Made by a program: the position numbers and the translations under genes. From positions 2,108,001-2,172,000 of the forward strand of contig CAVWLA010000003.1 in assembly GCA_963755825.1 (NCBI GenBank): DNA of 64,000 nt, in the 5' to 3' direction. Below the pieces are notes generated by a model that ran no database searches, had not been told where the DNA came from, and saw only the letters and a program-made list of their open reading frames with translations. This DNA is from DATBQN01 sp963755825. Lineage in GTDB: Bacteria > Acidobacteriota > Thermoanaerobaculia > Multivoradales > UBA5704. Below, piece after piece: positions 17,488 through 25,696 of the stretch (position 1 is the first letter of the stretch; every line of letters begins with the position of its first letter).

Positions 17488-18241
17488 GGATCGCCTCGGC
17501 GAGGAAAGCGCGCCGCCCTTCCAGGCGCCGCACCAGATACTGCCGGTAGGCCTCGCGGTGCTCGGCGGCGGAGGCGAACGGCGAGTCGGCGACGAGCCAG
17601 GCGTCGGGGATGAGCTCGACGATCGCGGCGAGGAGGTCCGGGGTGATGCGCGCCGACATCGCGGTGTCCGCCGCGGGGAGCGCGCTCGCCGCCTGCAGCA
17701 GCACGTGATCCTTGATGCGCGGGAAGGCGTCCTGGCTGCGCGCCAGGAAGTCGCCCCAGCTGTGGTGGAAGTAGAGCGCCGCGCCATGATCGATCAGCCA
17801 GAGGCGCCGGTGCCACATCAGCAGGTTGGTGTTGCGCGCCGTGCGGTCGACGTTGGTGACGAAGGCGTCGAGCCAGACGATCGACGAGGCGAGGTCCGCC
17901 GCCACCGTCTCGGCCACCGGGTCGAACATCACCGAGCCGGGCAGGTAGTCGAGCGCCAGATTGAGCCCGGCGCTGGCCCGGATGAGATCCTGGATCTCGG
18001 GGTCGGGCTCGGTGCGGGCGAGCTCGGGGTCGAGATCGACGAAGACGATCTCCGGCACCGCGAGGCCGGCGGCGCGGGCGATCTCGCCGGCCACCAGCTC
18101 GGCGACGAGCGCCTTCGGGCCCTGGCCGGCACCGCGGAACTTGAGCACGTAGAGCCCGTCGTCGTCCGCCTCGACGATGGCGGGGAGCGATCCCCCCTCA
18201 CGGAGCGGGGTGACGTAGCGCGTCGCGGCGACCGCTCTCAA
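17471..18241 (-). CDS. HipA-family kinase-like protein
   Basis: A 256-residue protein of the short HipA-like kinase family. It has an N-lobe segment GLYVLKFRGAGQGPKALVAE (candidate ATP-binding Lys), a catalytic-loop-like VTNVDRTARNTNLL (Asp near residue 131) and LWLIDHGAALYFHH in place of the metal-binding segment. Classical HipA is about 440 residues and is partnered by the HTH antitoxin HipB; neither HipB nor an HTH gene is present here. Instead the next gene, overlapping it, is DUF3037. Whether the protein phosphorylates a tRNA synthetase as HipA does cannot be told. Confidence 0.78.
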   Translation of the reverse strand: MRAVAATRYVTPLREGGSLPAIVEADDDGLYVLKFRGAGQGPKALVAELVAGEIARAAGLAVPEIVFVDLDPELARTEPDPEIQDLIRASAGLNLALDYLPGSVMFDPVAETVAADLASSIVWLDAFVTNVDRTARNTNLLMWHRRLWLIDHGAALYFHHSWGDFLARSQDAFPRIKDHVLLQAASALPAADTAMSARITPDLLAAIVELIPDAWLVADSPFASAAEHREAYRQYLVRRLEGRRAFLAEAIRARAL

Positions 18242-18366
18242 GGCCCCCTCCGTTCATCGTCGGCTCGCACCAGCGCAAGGTAGCAGAGCGCGGACCCCAA
18301 GTCACCGCCGGCGCCGGGAGCCCGCGCGCTTGATATTCTCGCCGCCTACCGAGCGAGGTGCCGGCC

Positions 18367-18636
18367 ATGTGCAGGAACATCAAACCCCTCTTCAACTTCG
18401 AGCCGCCGGTGACCGACGGCGAGGTGCGCGCCGCGGCGCTCCAGTTCGTGCGGAAGATCAGCGGCTTCAGCAAGGCGTCGAAGGCGAACGAAGAGCCGTT
18501 CCAGACCGCCATCGACGAGATCGCCGCCGTCTCGACCCGCCTCCTCCGCGCCCTCGAGACCAACGCGCCGCCGAAGAATCGCGAGGAGGAGGCCGCCCGC
18601 GCCAAGGTCCGCGCGGCGAAGCGCTTCGGCGCCTGA
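18367..18636 (+). CDS. DUF2277 family protein
   Basis: An 89-residue soluble protein starting MCRNIKPLFNFEPP, the characteristic opening of DUF2277, followed by EVRAAALQFVRKISGF and a basic C-terminus. The Met at 18367 is preferred to an earlier in-frame start because the family begins with MCRNI, with GAGGT about 10 nt upstream. Function is unknown. Confidence 0.85.
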   Translation: MCRNIKPLFNFEPPVTDGEVRAAALQFVRKISGFSKASKANEEPFQTAIDEIAAVSTRLLRALETNAPPKNREEEAARAKVRAAKRFGA

Positions 18637-18693
18637 GCCCAGCGACCGGGTCGCCGGCCTGCCGGCGCGCGCGGCAACGGATATCATCGCGCC

Positions 18694-21489
18694 ATGATGC
18701 CGCGGACCCCGCAGTCCCCGGCCAGCCGCCGGCTGGCCCTCGCGATGCTGCTCTGCCTGGCGCTCGCACCGTCCGCGCGGCCGGCCACGACGCCGGCAGC
18801 GGCGGCGGTGGCTCCGAGGCCGCCAGAAGCCGAAGCGAAGAGCCCGACCGCCGACGTCGAGAAGCGCCTCCCCGAGCTGATGGCGGTCGTCGAGGAGTAC
18901 CGCGGCCTGCGCTTTGCGCACCCCGTCCCGCTCCAGACCATCTCGCCGGCGGATCTCGGCCGCGAGCTCGCCGCCGGTCCTGGAGCGGCCTTCGGCGACC
19001 TGCGCACTCTCGCGATCGGCCTCAAAGCGTTCGGCCTCGTCCCGCAGGACGTCGACCTCGAGGATGCCGCCGTGCGGCTCACCCCCAACCAGCTCGCCGG
19101 CTTCTACCAGCCGCGCGACAAGCGGCTCGCCCTGGTCACCGGGCCCGGCACGCTCTTCGGCGATGCGCTCGCCGAGCGCGACGGCGCCGCGCTGGCGACG
19201 CAGATCCGCGAGAGCCTCGTGCTGCACGAGCTGACGCACGCGCTCGAGGACCAGCACTTCGACCTCAGCCGCCTGATCGGCGGCGACACCCTGTCGGACG
19301 CCGCCATGGCGCGCTTGGCGCTGGCCGAAGGCGATGCCACCCTCGTCATGCTCGCCGACGACGCCGGCAGCAAACCGGACGACATCCCCGTGCTGGCGGA
19401 CCTGCTGCAGAACATGATCGATCACCCCCAGGGGTTCCTCGCCCGCACGCGGACCGCCGATGCGGCGGGAGCGGCGCCCGCTTCGCCGGCTGGGACTGCC
19501 GCGAGCGCCGGGAGCGACGCGCCCCGCTGGTTCGACGAGACCACTGCCTTCACCTACCTGCGCGGTGCGCGCTTCTGCATCAAGGTGCTCGAGCGCGGCG
19601 GCCGGCGGCTCCTCGATCAGGCCTTCAGCACCGACCCGCCGCGCTCCTCGGAGCAGATCCTCCACCCCGAGAAGTGGTTCGACCACCGCGACGATCCGGT
19701 GGCCATCGCCTGGCCCGCGCTGCGCGCCGAGCTGCCCGGCTACGTCGAGGCGGCAGCGGGCGAGCTCGGCGAGATGGGGATCGGGATTCTGCTGCGCAAC
19801 GACGGCGAAGAGCGATCGCGCGCCGAGGCCGATGCCGCCGGCTGGGGCGGCGACCGGTTTGCCGTCTACCGCCGGCCGGCGACGGCGACCGGCGGCGCGG
19901 CGACGTTCCTCGCCTGGATCACCGAGTGGGACACCGGAGAGGCCGCGGCGCGCTTCGCCGCCGCGGCGCGGGGCCTCGGCGGCGACTGGCAGGTCGAGCG
20001 CACGGCGCCGCGCCGCGTCGTCGTCGTGCGCGGCGCGCTCCCGGCGGCGGCGCGGACCGCGCTCGTCGCCAAGCTCGCCGCGGCGGCGGCGAAGCCGGGC
20101 GCCGATCGCGCCGTCGATCCGGCGGCGTTCGATCCGCAGCGGAAGATCGGCGCCGGCGGCAAGGCGATTGCGGCGCGGTCCGATGCGCGGCGCCAAGCGT
20201 TCGCGCCGAAGCGCCCGCTCTCCACGACGGTGCGCAGCGGCGACGGGCTCACCTACACCTTCCCGGAGGTGGGTCTCGCGGTCCGCCTGCCGGCGGCCTT
20301 CGCCGGCTGGCAGCGTCGGGCGACGAGCAATCAGAGGGTCCTCGCCTACCTGAACAGTCCGCAGGGCGATTCGCTCACCGTGATCGCGAGCGATCTCGGC
20401 CCCGGCAGCATCTCTCTGGAGCTGTTCGAGGGCCTGGTCGAGAAGAGCATGGCTTCGTCGGCGGAGGGTTTCACCAAGCTCGACGGCCGCGTCGTCGAGA
20501 CCGGCGGCCAACCCGCCTACGAGCTGCACTACAGCCAGGTGAGCGGCGGGGTCAAGCTCGAGCGCCTGCAGCGCCTCATCCTGCGCGGCCACCAGGTGTT
20601 CAGCGTCACCGTTGAAGCGCACGCGGATCGCTGGCCGGCGATCGAGCCGAGCGCGAGGATGCTCCTCGCCGGAATGACCCTGGCGCCCCTGGCGCCGGCG
20701 CCGCCCGCCTCGCGGGCGAGCCCGGCGCGGGCGGGCGGCACGCAGCTCGTCCTCCAGGTGCGCCTCGATCCCGCGCTCGCCACCGGCGCGCGGGCAGGCC
20801 TGCTCCGCGGCGAGGTCGAGACCCTCCGGCAGAGGTTCTCCGAAGCGATCGCCGACTCCGACCCGGGCGTCGAGGCGCTCGCCGGTGATCGCATCCAGGT
20901 CCAGCTTCCGCCGCTCGACCATGCGGACCGGGTGCGCGCGCTCCTCCTCGCCGGCGGCCTGTTCGAGCTGCGCCTGGTCGCCTATCCCGACGGCGGCGGC
21001 GCGGGCGTCGAGCGCGCGGCGATCCTCGGCCACTATGGCGGCAAGGTCCCCGCCGACGTCGAGATCCTCGCCAGCGCCGCCAAGCGCCCTGCCGCGCCCG
21101 ATGGCGCCGCGCATCCCTTCTACGCCGTCTTCCGGCGGAGCGCCGTCACCAGCCGCGACTTCAGCGAAGTGCGCTCCGAGAGCGGCCAGGGAGGCGAGCC
21201 GGTGGTGACGGTGAGCTTCGGGCCGCAGGCCGCCGCGAGATTCGGCGACTTCACCCTCGACAACGTCGGCCGTGCCGTCGCTTTCGTCGTCGACGGCAAG
21301 GTGATCCTGGCGCCCGTCATCCGCTCGAAGATCACCGACCGAGCCCTGATCGAGGGCGGCTTCACCCCCGAGGAGGCCGAAGACCTCGCCATCGCGCTGC
21401 GCCACCCGCTGGCGGCGGCCATCCGCTGTCTCGAGTCGCGCGAGCTCCTGCAAGCGGACAAGCTCGGCCCGCCGCACCCCTGTCCCTGA
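18694..21489 (+). CDS. exported HELTH metalloprotease-like protein fused to SecD P1-like domain
   Basis: A 931-residue protein with a signal peptide (about 1-30) in three recognisable parts. Residues about 50-500 carry VLHELTHALEDQHFDL near residue 178, an HExxH zinc-protease-like motif in a helical region; a third metal ligand is not obvious. Residues about 515-665 (FPEVGLAVRLPAAFAGWQ onward) resemble the PsbP/DUF1795 fold. Residues about 680-920 (TQLVLQVRLDPALATGARAG, GGLFELRLVAYPD, PVVTVSFGPQAAARF, VAFVVDGKVILAPVI) match the periplasmic P1 head of SecD/SecDF, but there are no SecD membrane helices. I know of no standard family with this combination. The role could be envelope proteolysis or chaperoning; this is inference. 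Confidence 0.7.
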   Translation: MMPRTPQSPASRRLALAMLLCLALAPSARPATTPAAAAVAPRPPEAEAKSPTADVEKRLPELMAVVEEYRGLRFAHPVPLQTISPADLGRELAAGPGAAFGDLRTLAIGLKAFGLVPQDVDLEDAAVRLTPNQLAGFYQPRDKRLALVTGPGTLFGDALAERDGAALATQIRESLVLHELTHALEDQHFDLSRLIGGDTLSDAAMARLALAEGDATLVMLADDAGSKPDDIPVLADLLQNMIDHPQGFLARTRTADAAGAAPASPAGTAASAGSDAPRWFDETTAFTYLRGARFCIKVLERGGRRLLDQAFSTDPPRSSEQILHPEKWFDHRDDPVAIAWPALRAELPGYVEAAAGELGEMGIGILLRNDGEERSRAEADAAGWGGDRFAVYRRPATATGGAATFLAWITEWDTGEAAARFAAAARGLGGDWQVERTAPRRVVVVRGALPAAARTALVAKLAAAAAKPGADRAVDPAAFDPQRKIGAGGKAIAARSDARRQAFAPKRPLSTTVRSGDGLTYTFPEVGLAVRLPAAFAGWQRRATSNQRVLAYLNSPQGDSLTVIASDLGPGSISLELFEGLVEKSMASSAEGFTKLDGRVVETGGQPAYELHYSQVSGGVKLERLQRLILRGHQVFSVTVEAHADRWPAIEPSARMLLAGMTLAPLAPAPPASRASPARAGGTQLVLQVRLDPALATGARAGLLRGEVETLRQRFSEAIADSDPGVEALAGDRIQVQLPPLDHADRVRALLLAGGLFELRLVAYPDGGGAGVERAAILGHYGGKVPADVEILASAAKRPAAPDGAAHPFYAVFRRSAVTSRDFSEVRSESGQGGEPVVTVSFGPQAAARFGDFTLDNVGRAVAFVVDGKVILAPVIRSKITDRALIEGGFTPEEAEDLAIALRHPLAAAIRCLESRELLQADKLGPPHPCP

Positions 21490-21522
21490 GCTCCCCGACG
21501 ATGCGGGCGGCCGCGCCCGGCG

Positions 21523-21861
21523 TCACGGCGCCGGGGTCTCGCCGGCGGTCGGAGCGAAACCGCAGCGCCCGCGGATACCGTGCCGGAAGCGCTCCCGCTC
21601 CTCGGGGGTCATCTGCTCCCAGCGCTCGGCCATGCGGCGGCGGAGGTGGGAGCGGCCGGAGCGGTGCCAGCCCGAGCCGCCGAAGAGGATTCGGCAGAGC
21701 GCCAGGAGGCCGAGCGCCTGCCAGAAGGTGACCTGGTGCCAGCCGAAGAGCGGCGGCAGCAGGCCGTTCCACAGCAGCCGCACGGCGGCGCCGCCGACGG
21801 CACAGAAGAGCACGATTCCCACGATCGCCGCCGGAACGATGAAAACCCACTTCCTTCTCAT
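21523..21861 (-). CDS. small membrane protein co-encoded with ECF sigma factor
   Basis: 112 residues with two hydrophobic segments (WVFIVPAAIVGIVLFCAVGG and VTFWQALGLLALCRILFGG) and a basic, Arg/Glu-rich tail with RMAERWEQMTPEERERFRHG. It starts 9 nt after the sigma-factor gene and belongs to the same operon. The topology and position suggest a membrane partner of the sigma factor, perhaps an anti-sigma-like or sensor component, but it lacks a ZAS-type HxxxCxxC motif. Confidence 0.65.
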   Translation of the reverse strand: MRRKWVFIVPAAIVGIVLFCAVGGAAVRLLWNGLLPPLFGWHQVTFWQALGLLALCRILFGGSGWHRSGRSHLRRRMAERWEQMTPEERERFRHGIRGRCGFAPTAGETPAP

Positions 21862-21870
21862 GGTGATCCC

Positions 21871-22455
21871 TCAGCCTTTCGTCAGCTCGTTGTAGATGCT
21901 CTCTAGCCGCTTGTGCAGATAGAGCACCGCGTAGCGCTTCCGCGAGAGCAGCGTGTTGATGCTCACCCCGGTCTCGGCGGCCATCTCCTTGAAGCTCCGC
22001 CCCTCCAGCTCGTGCCCGACGAACACCTCGCGCTGCGCCGCCGGCAGCTCGTCGAGCGCCAGCTCGATCTCGTCGAGGAGCAGGCTGCGCACGTAGAGCA
22101 GCTCCGGCCCCGCGTCGGGCGACGGCAGCAGGTCTTCCAGCCGCAGCGGCTCGCCGTCCCCGTCGGCGACGGCGGCAGCGCTCAACCTCTCCGGCTTCAT
22201 GCGGCGGAAGAGATCGGTGATGCGGTTGCGGGCGACGCGGAACAGCCAGCCGGTGACGTGCTCGATCGGCATCAGCAGGCGGTTCGCCTCCACCAGCTCG
22301 GAGAAGACGTCCTGCAGGATGTCGTCGGCGTCGCGCGGGTCGGGCACGTGCCGGCGGATGAAGTTGCGCAGCCGGGATTGCTCCCGTTGGACCACCTCGG
22401 AGATCCGCTGGTCCTGTTCGATCGCCATCCGCGCCACGCTCGCCGCGTCCTTCAT
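21871..22455 (-). CDS. ECF-type RNA polymerase sigma factor
   Basis: 194 residues. Region 2 has LRNFIRRHVPDPRDADDILQ with the usual DILQDVF core and GWLFRVARNRITDLFRR for -10 recognition; region 4 has LDELPAAQREVFVGHELEGR and SFKEMAAETGVSINTLLSRK. Start at ATG 22455. The downstream gene (21523-21861) encodes a small membrane protein. Target promoters are unknown. Confidence 0.9.
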   Translation of the reverse strand: MKDAASVARMAIEQDQRISEVVQREQSRLRNFIRRHVPDPRDADDILQDVFSELVEANRLLMPIEHVTGWLFRVARNRITDLFRRMKPERLSAAAVADGDGEPLRLEDLLPSPDAGPELLYVRSLLLDEIELALDELPAAQREVFVGHELEGRSFKEMAAETGVSINTLLSRKRYAVLYLHKRLESIYNELTKG

Positions 22456-22601
22456 CTACGGTAATAGACGAGTGAGCGGGGGCGGATATTGTAGGAAGAG
22501 AGGAAGCGATAGCGCATGGCGTGCGGCGCCATGCTGGCGAAGCTGTTCCCGGCCCACCGCGCGCCTGCAGCGGCACCTACGCTTATGAAAGGAGTGACCT
22601 C

Positions 22602-22943
22602 ATGCAAGGCAGAAAAATCGTGGTCCTGCTCGCTTTCGTCGCTGGTCTCGCGTCCTCCCTGGGGCTGCGAGGACAAGAGGCGGTCGTTCCGGGCGCCGCG
22701 GCTCACCAGGAGCCAACGCGCGTCTCGATCGCATCGCCAACCAGTCCAAGGGAGACAGCTCCCGCGATCAGCCTCGCCTGTCGCGACGCCCAGCCGGCCG
22801 AGACACCCTTCGCCCTCCCCGCCACCGTCATCAACTGGTGCTGCAACGCGATCAGTCGGCAGTGCTACCACTCGACGAGCGGCTGCCCCACCTTCCCCGC
22901 TTACCTGAGCCTGAGCGCCTGCATGGATCGCTGCGACCCCTAG
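22602..22943 (+). CDS. small secreted Cys-rich protein
   Basis: 113 residues: a signal peptide (KIVVLLAFVAGLASSLGL), a linker, then a short domain with seven Cys, including WCCNAISRQCYHSTSGCP and LSACMDRCDP. The paired spacing suggests disulfides in the oxidising envelope or outside the cell. AAAGGAG lies 8 nt before the ATG, a strong ribosome site. I do not recognise the family. Compare the unrelated-looking small Cys-rich secreted protein at 28018-28368. Confidence 0.65.
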   Translation: MQGRKIVVLLAFVAGLASSLGLRGQEAVVPGAAAHQEPTRVSIASPTSPRETAPAISLACRDAQPAETPFALPATVINWCCNAISRQCYHSTSGCPTFPAYLSLSACMDRCDP

Positions 22944-23087
22944 CCGCAGCGCGCCCGGCGGGCGGCGAGGCTCAGCCGTCAGGTGATCCTCTCCTTCGGG
23001 GGGATTGAGTTGAACCCGGCGTCATGTGGCGCCGGGTGCTGGGCGAGCGCGTACCCCGAACGGCGAGGCTCTACGGACCCCCGGCTG

Positions 23088-23885
23088 CTACCTGGCGGTG
23101 AGGCGGTCGAAGACTTGGAGCACGGTCTCCGGGCGCGTGCGGACACGGAAGTCGTGGGTCAGGTCGCGCCAACGCACCGTGCCCTGCGGATCGACGAGGA
23201 GCTCCGCCGGCCGGGAGATGAGCTTGCCGTCCCCCACCTCCTGCTGGAGGTCGTAGCGGCGGATGGCCTTGGCGTCCGGATCGGCGAGGAAGGTGAAGGT
23301 CCAAGCATTCTTCGCCACGTGCGCACGGGTCACCGCCGACGGGTCGACGCTGATCGCCATCGGCTTGATGCCGCGCGCCGCGAGCTCTGGAAGGTGCTGC
23401 TGGAAACTCCGTAACTCGGAGTTACAGAACGGTCACCAGTAGCCGCGATAGAAGATGAGGACGACCCACGAGGCCGTCCCCGCGCCGCCGGCCTTGCCCC
23501 CGAGGACATCGTAGAGGTGGACCGGCTGGCCCGCGGAGTCGGGCAGCACGAAGTCCGGCACCTTCTCGCCGACCTTCGGCGCCCCGGCCGAGACCGGGAG
23601 CTGGCGCGACCCGATGGTGGTCCCGAAGACGAAGAGCCCGACCACGACCACGCTGAGCAGCGCGAGGACCGGGCTCATCCACCGCCCCCGGTAGCGCTCC
23701 GGCTGCCGGAACGGGCGGCGGACGCCGAAGGCGGCGAGCCCCAGCCCGAGGGCGAAGAGCAGCCAGCTCACCCACGGCAGGTCGCGGGTGATCGGGAACT
23801 GGTAGAAGAAGAGGAGGTAGCTGAGGAAGCCCACCACGCAGACGAGCAGGCCGCTCAGGGGGAGGAAGTTGCGGCGCCGGTCCAT
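23088..23885 (-). CDS. membrane-anchored peroxiredoxin-like redoxin, candidate selenoprotein
   Basis: Reading through an in-frame UGA (23435-23433, codon 151) gives 265 residues. Three membrane segments (about 8-28, 40-60, 72-95) are followed by an AhpC/TSA-type thioredoxin-fold domain starting VGEKVPDFVLPDSAGQPVHL. The active site reads VLIFYRGYW-Sec-PFCNSEL, where homologues have WCPxC, so UGA replaces the first Cys of the CxxC. The frame continues with family-typical KPMAISVDPS, FTFLADPDAKAIRRYDL and LLVDPQGTVRW up to TAG at 23088. A hairpin fitting a bacterial SECIS follows the UGA. The membrane topology puts the redox domain outside the cytoplasm. The alternative, a nonsense mutation or sequencing error, is less likely because the frame is open and conserved on both sides. 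No selA/B/C/D is in this window. Confidence 0.82.
23405..23435 (-). promoter_or_regulatory. candidate bacterial SECIS element with UGA codon
   Basis: Read on the minus strand, the UGA at 23435-23433 is followed by 9 nt and then a perfect 7-bp stem AACUCCG/CGGAGUU (23423-23417 with 23411-23405) closing a 5-nt loop AGUUA. The loop starts 16 nt after the UGA and has G in its second position followed by U, as SelB-binding loops usually do. A competing weaker stem (UUCUGUAACU with AGUUACGGAG) overlaps it. Fold and distance were judged by eye. Confidence 0.65.
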
Positions 23886-23931
23886 CGGCTGAGTATACCC
23901 GCGTCGTTCAGCAACAGTGTGAAGTTGGCGA

Positions 23932-24045
23932 GCGTCACGCCAAAGAGCCGCGCGACACCTCCTCCTGTAGAGCAACTTACGCACTGCGTTGTCTCGTTCG
24001 AAGCGCTGCGGTACTGGCACCGCGGCCAGCGAAAGGAGTGTCTCC
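23932..24045 (+). repeat. duplicated leader region, copy 1
   Basis: The 114 nt before the start codon of the first Gly-rich gene match the 114 nt at 25583-25696 before the second one almost base for base, including CTCCTGTAGAGCAACTTACG and the ribosome site GAAAGGAGTGTCTCC. The promoter and leader were therefore copied with the gene and both copies should be expressed alike. No clear -35/-10 pair was identified. Confidence 0.75.
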
Positions 24046-25398
24046 ATGCGGTCAGCGTCTCCTCGATGGGAACGGAATCGGCGACACGGCAGGGCGGCCT
24101 GGTGTCTCGCTCTCGGCCTCGGCGTGCTGGTCGCCCCGGCGGCGCGCTCGGCGCCGTTCGATCTCGGCGCGCGGGTGGAGCGCCATCTCGCGGGCGAGCT
24201 CGCGGTGCAGCGCTTCGAGGTGCGCGCGGACGAGCAGCTCGTCGCCGACGACGACGTCGCGGTGCGGAGCGACGAGGACATCGTCGTCAACGGACCGATC
24301 TCGGCGCTGCGCCGAGCCTCGCACTCGAGAGCCGAGCGCGGCGTCTCGATCACCCTCAGCACGCCGGGCACCATCTACGTCAACGCCGAGATCGCCGCCG
24401 GCGCCGGCCGTGACGGCCTCGGGCATTGCGCGGCCGGCGAGCGCGGCGGCGACCTCGTCCTCAACGCGCCGCGCATCGTCTTCCGCACCTCGGAGATCCG
24501 TGCCGGCGCCGGCGGCAACGGCGCGGTCGGCGCGGCCGGCGGGCGCGGCGGCGACCTCGTCCTCGGCGTCGATCGGCTGGTCTCGAACCTGCCGGGACAC
24601 GTGCTCGCCAACGTCTACGGCGGCGCCGGAGGTCTGGGCGGACGCGGCACGTGGAGCGCCTGCAACGGCCTCGTCGCGAGCGGCCAGGGCGCGACGGGCG
24701 GCGCCGGCGGCGACGTCGTCGTGATCGACCCGGACCCCAATCCGAATCCTGATCCGAACCCGCCGCCGGCCTGCGCCAACGGCGCGGCGGGCGTCGCCGG
24801 CGCCAACGCCGTCGGCGGTACCGGCAGCAGCGGTGGCGGCGGCGCCGGAGGGACAGCGATCAACCCGAACGGCGGCAACGGCGGCAACGGCGGCAACGGC
24901 GGCAACGCGGTGGGCGCGGCAGGTGGCAATGGCGGCGCCGGCGCGAGCTGCTGCGGCACGCCGCCGGCTCCCGGCGGCAATGGCGGCAATGGCGGCCGCG
25001 GCGGCAATGCCACGGGCGGCGCCGGCGGCGGTGGTGGCGGCGGCGGCACCGCCTGGCTCTTTAACAACGTGTACCAGGGATCGGGAGGCAACGGAGGCAA
25101 CGGAGGCAACGGCGGGTTGGCCCTCGGTGGCAACGGCGGCAACGGAGGCAACGGAGGCAATGGCGCCGGCCCAGGCGCCGGTGGCGGCGCGGGCGCCGGC
25201 GGCTCGGCCTCCGGCGGCAATGGCGGCCCTGGCGGCGGCGGCGGGCTCGGCCTGCCCTCCGGCAGCGGCGGAGGCTCCGGTGCGGCCGGCACCCCGTCGA
25301 GCGGAGGAAGCGCGGGAACGCCCGGCACGGCGGGCTCCCCTTGCAACCCGGTCATCCAGCCCGGCAACCCCGCAAACCCGATTCAGAACCAACTCTAG
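24046..25398 (+). CDS. secreted Gly-Gly-Asn repeat protein, copy 1
   Basis: 450 residues. A signal peptide (AWCLALGLGVLVAPAARS) is followed by a domain of about 110 residues (FDLGARVERHLAGELAVQRF, DEDIVVNGPISALRR, TPGTIYVNAEIAAG) with a right-handed beta-helix look, then a long Gly-rich part with GGNGG units interrupted by conserved segments (SACNGLVAS, ASCCGTPPAPGG, AWLFNNVYQG) and a C-terminus NPVIQPGNPANPIQNQL. Cys pairs are conserved with copy 2. The Gly-Gly-Asn pattern recalls mycobacterial PGRS and polyglycine-II structures; relatedness is not implied. AAAGGAG precedes the ATG. Likely surface or extracellular matrix protein. Confidence 0.75.
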   Translation: MRSASPRWERNRRHGRAAWCLALGLGVLVAPAARSAPFDLGARVERHLAGELAVQRFEVRADEQLVADDDVAVRSDEDIVVNGPISALRRASHSRAERGVSITLSTPGTIYVNAEIAAGAGRDGLGHCAAGERGGDLVLNAPRIVFRTSEIRAGAGGNGAVGAAGGRGGDLVLGVDRLVSNLPGHVLANVYGGAGGLGGRGTWSACNGLVASGQGATGGAGGDVVVIDPDPNPNPDPNPPPACANGAAGVAGANAVGGTGSSGGGGAGGTAINPNGGNGGNGGNGGNAVGAAGGNGGAGASCCGTPPAPGGNGGNGGRGGNATGGAGGGGGGGGTAWLFNNVYQGSGGNGGNGGNGGLALGGNGGNGGNGGNGAGPGAGGGAGAGGSASGGNGGPGGGGGLGLPSGSGGGSGAAGTPSSGGSAGTPGTAGSPCNPVIQPGNPANPIQNQL

Positions 25399-25408
25399 GC
25401 CGTCGAGC

Positions 25409-25436
25409 GGGGCCGATCGATCCGTCGGTCGGCCCC
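25409..25436 (+). terminator. hairpin after Gly-rich gene copy 1
   Basis: GGGGCCGATCGA, loop TCCG, then TCGGTCGGCCCC: a 12-bp stem with one G-T wobble, 11 nt after the stop codon. No T-run follows, so Rho-independent termination is uncertain; mRNA 3'-end protection is an alternative. The equivalent hairpin of copy 2 is at 27061-27088. Confidence 0.55.
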
Positions 25437-25582
25437 GATTCTCGCGCCTCTTCTCGGCGTGAGACCGGCGAGAGAGAGCGGTGCCACCGAGCCCCTCGGG
25501 TCGGCCCGCAGGAGCGAGCGCTCGCTATAGATCTCTCGTTCCTGGCCGGCGCTGCGCGTCCTTCGCGCCCTCGCCTCCGGCG

Positions 25583-25696
25583 GCGTCACGCCCGAGAGCC
25601 GCGCGACACCTCCTCCTGTAGAGCAACTTACGCATTGCGTTGTCTCGTTCGAAGCGCTGCGGTACTGGCACCGCGGCCGGCGAAAGGAGTGTCTCC
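25583..25696 (+). repeat. duplicated leader region, copy 2
   Basis: Near-identical to 23932-24045, down to the ribosome site; differences include CGCACTGCG/CGCATTGCG and CGGCCAGCG/CGGCCGGCG. It marks the start of the second unit of a tandem duplication of about 1.65 kb. Confidence 0.75.

Noticed and set aside
18346..21477. 1043-codon minus-strand frame opposite the HELTH/SecD-like gene
   Set aside because: Same antisense shadow pattern; the plus-strand frame has a signal peptide and recognisable domains.
23422..24374. Redoxin gene read as two separate genes or a pseudogene
   Set aside because: Both parts are in one frame, the UGA falls on the catalytic Cys position and a SECIS-like hairpin follows, so readthrough as selenocysteine explains the data better.
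24840..25240. GGCGGCAACGGC repeats as a CRISPR or noncoding tandem repeat
   Set aside because: The repeats are a direct result of Gly-Gly-Asn coding in a full reading frame with signal peptide and ribosome site; no spacer pattern.
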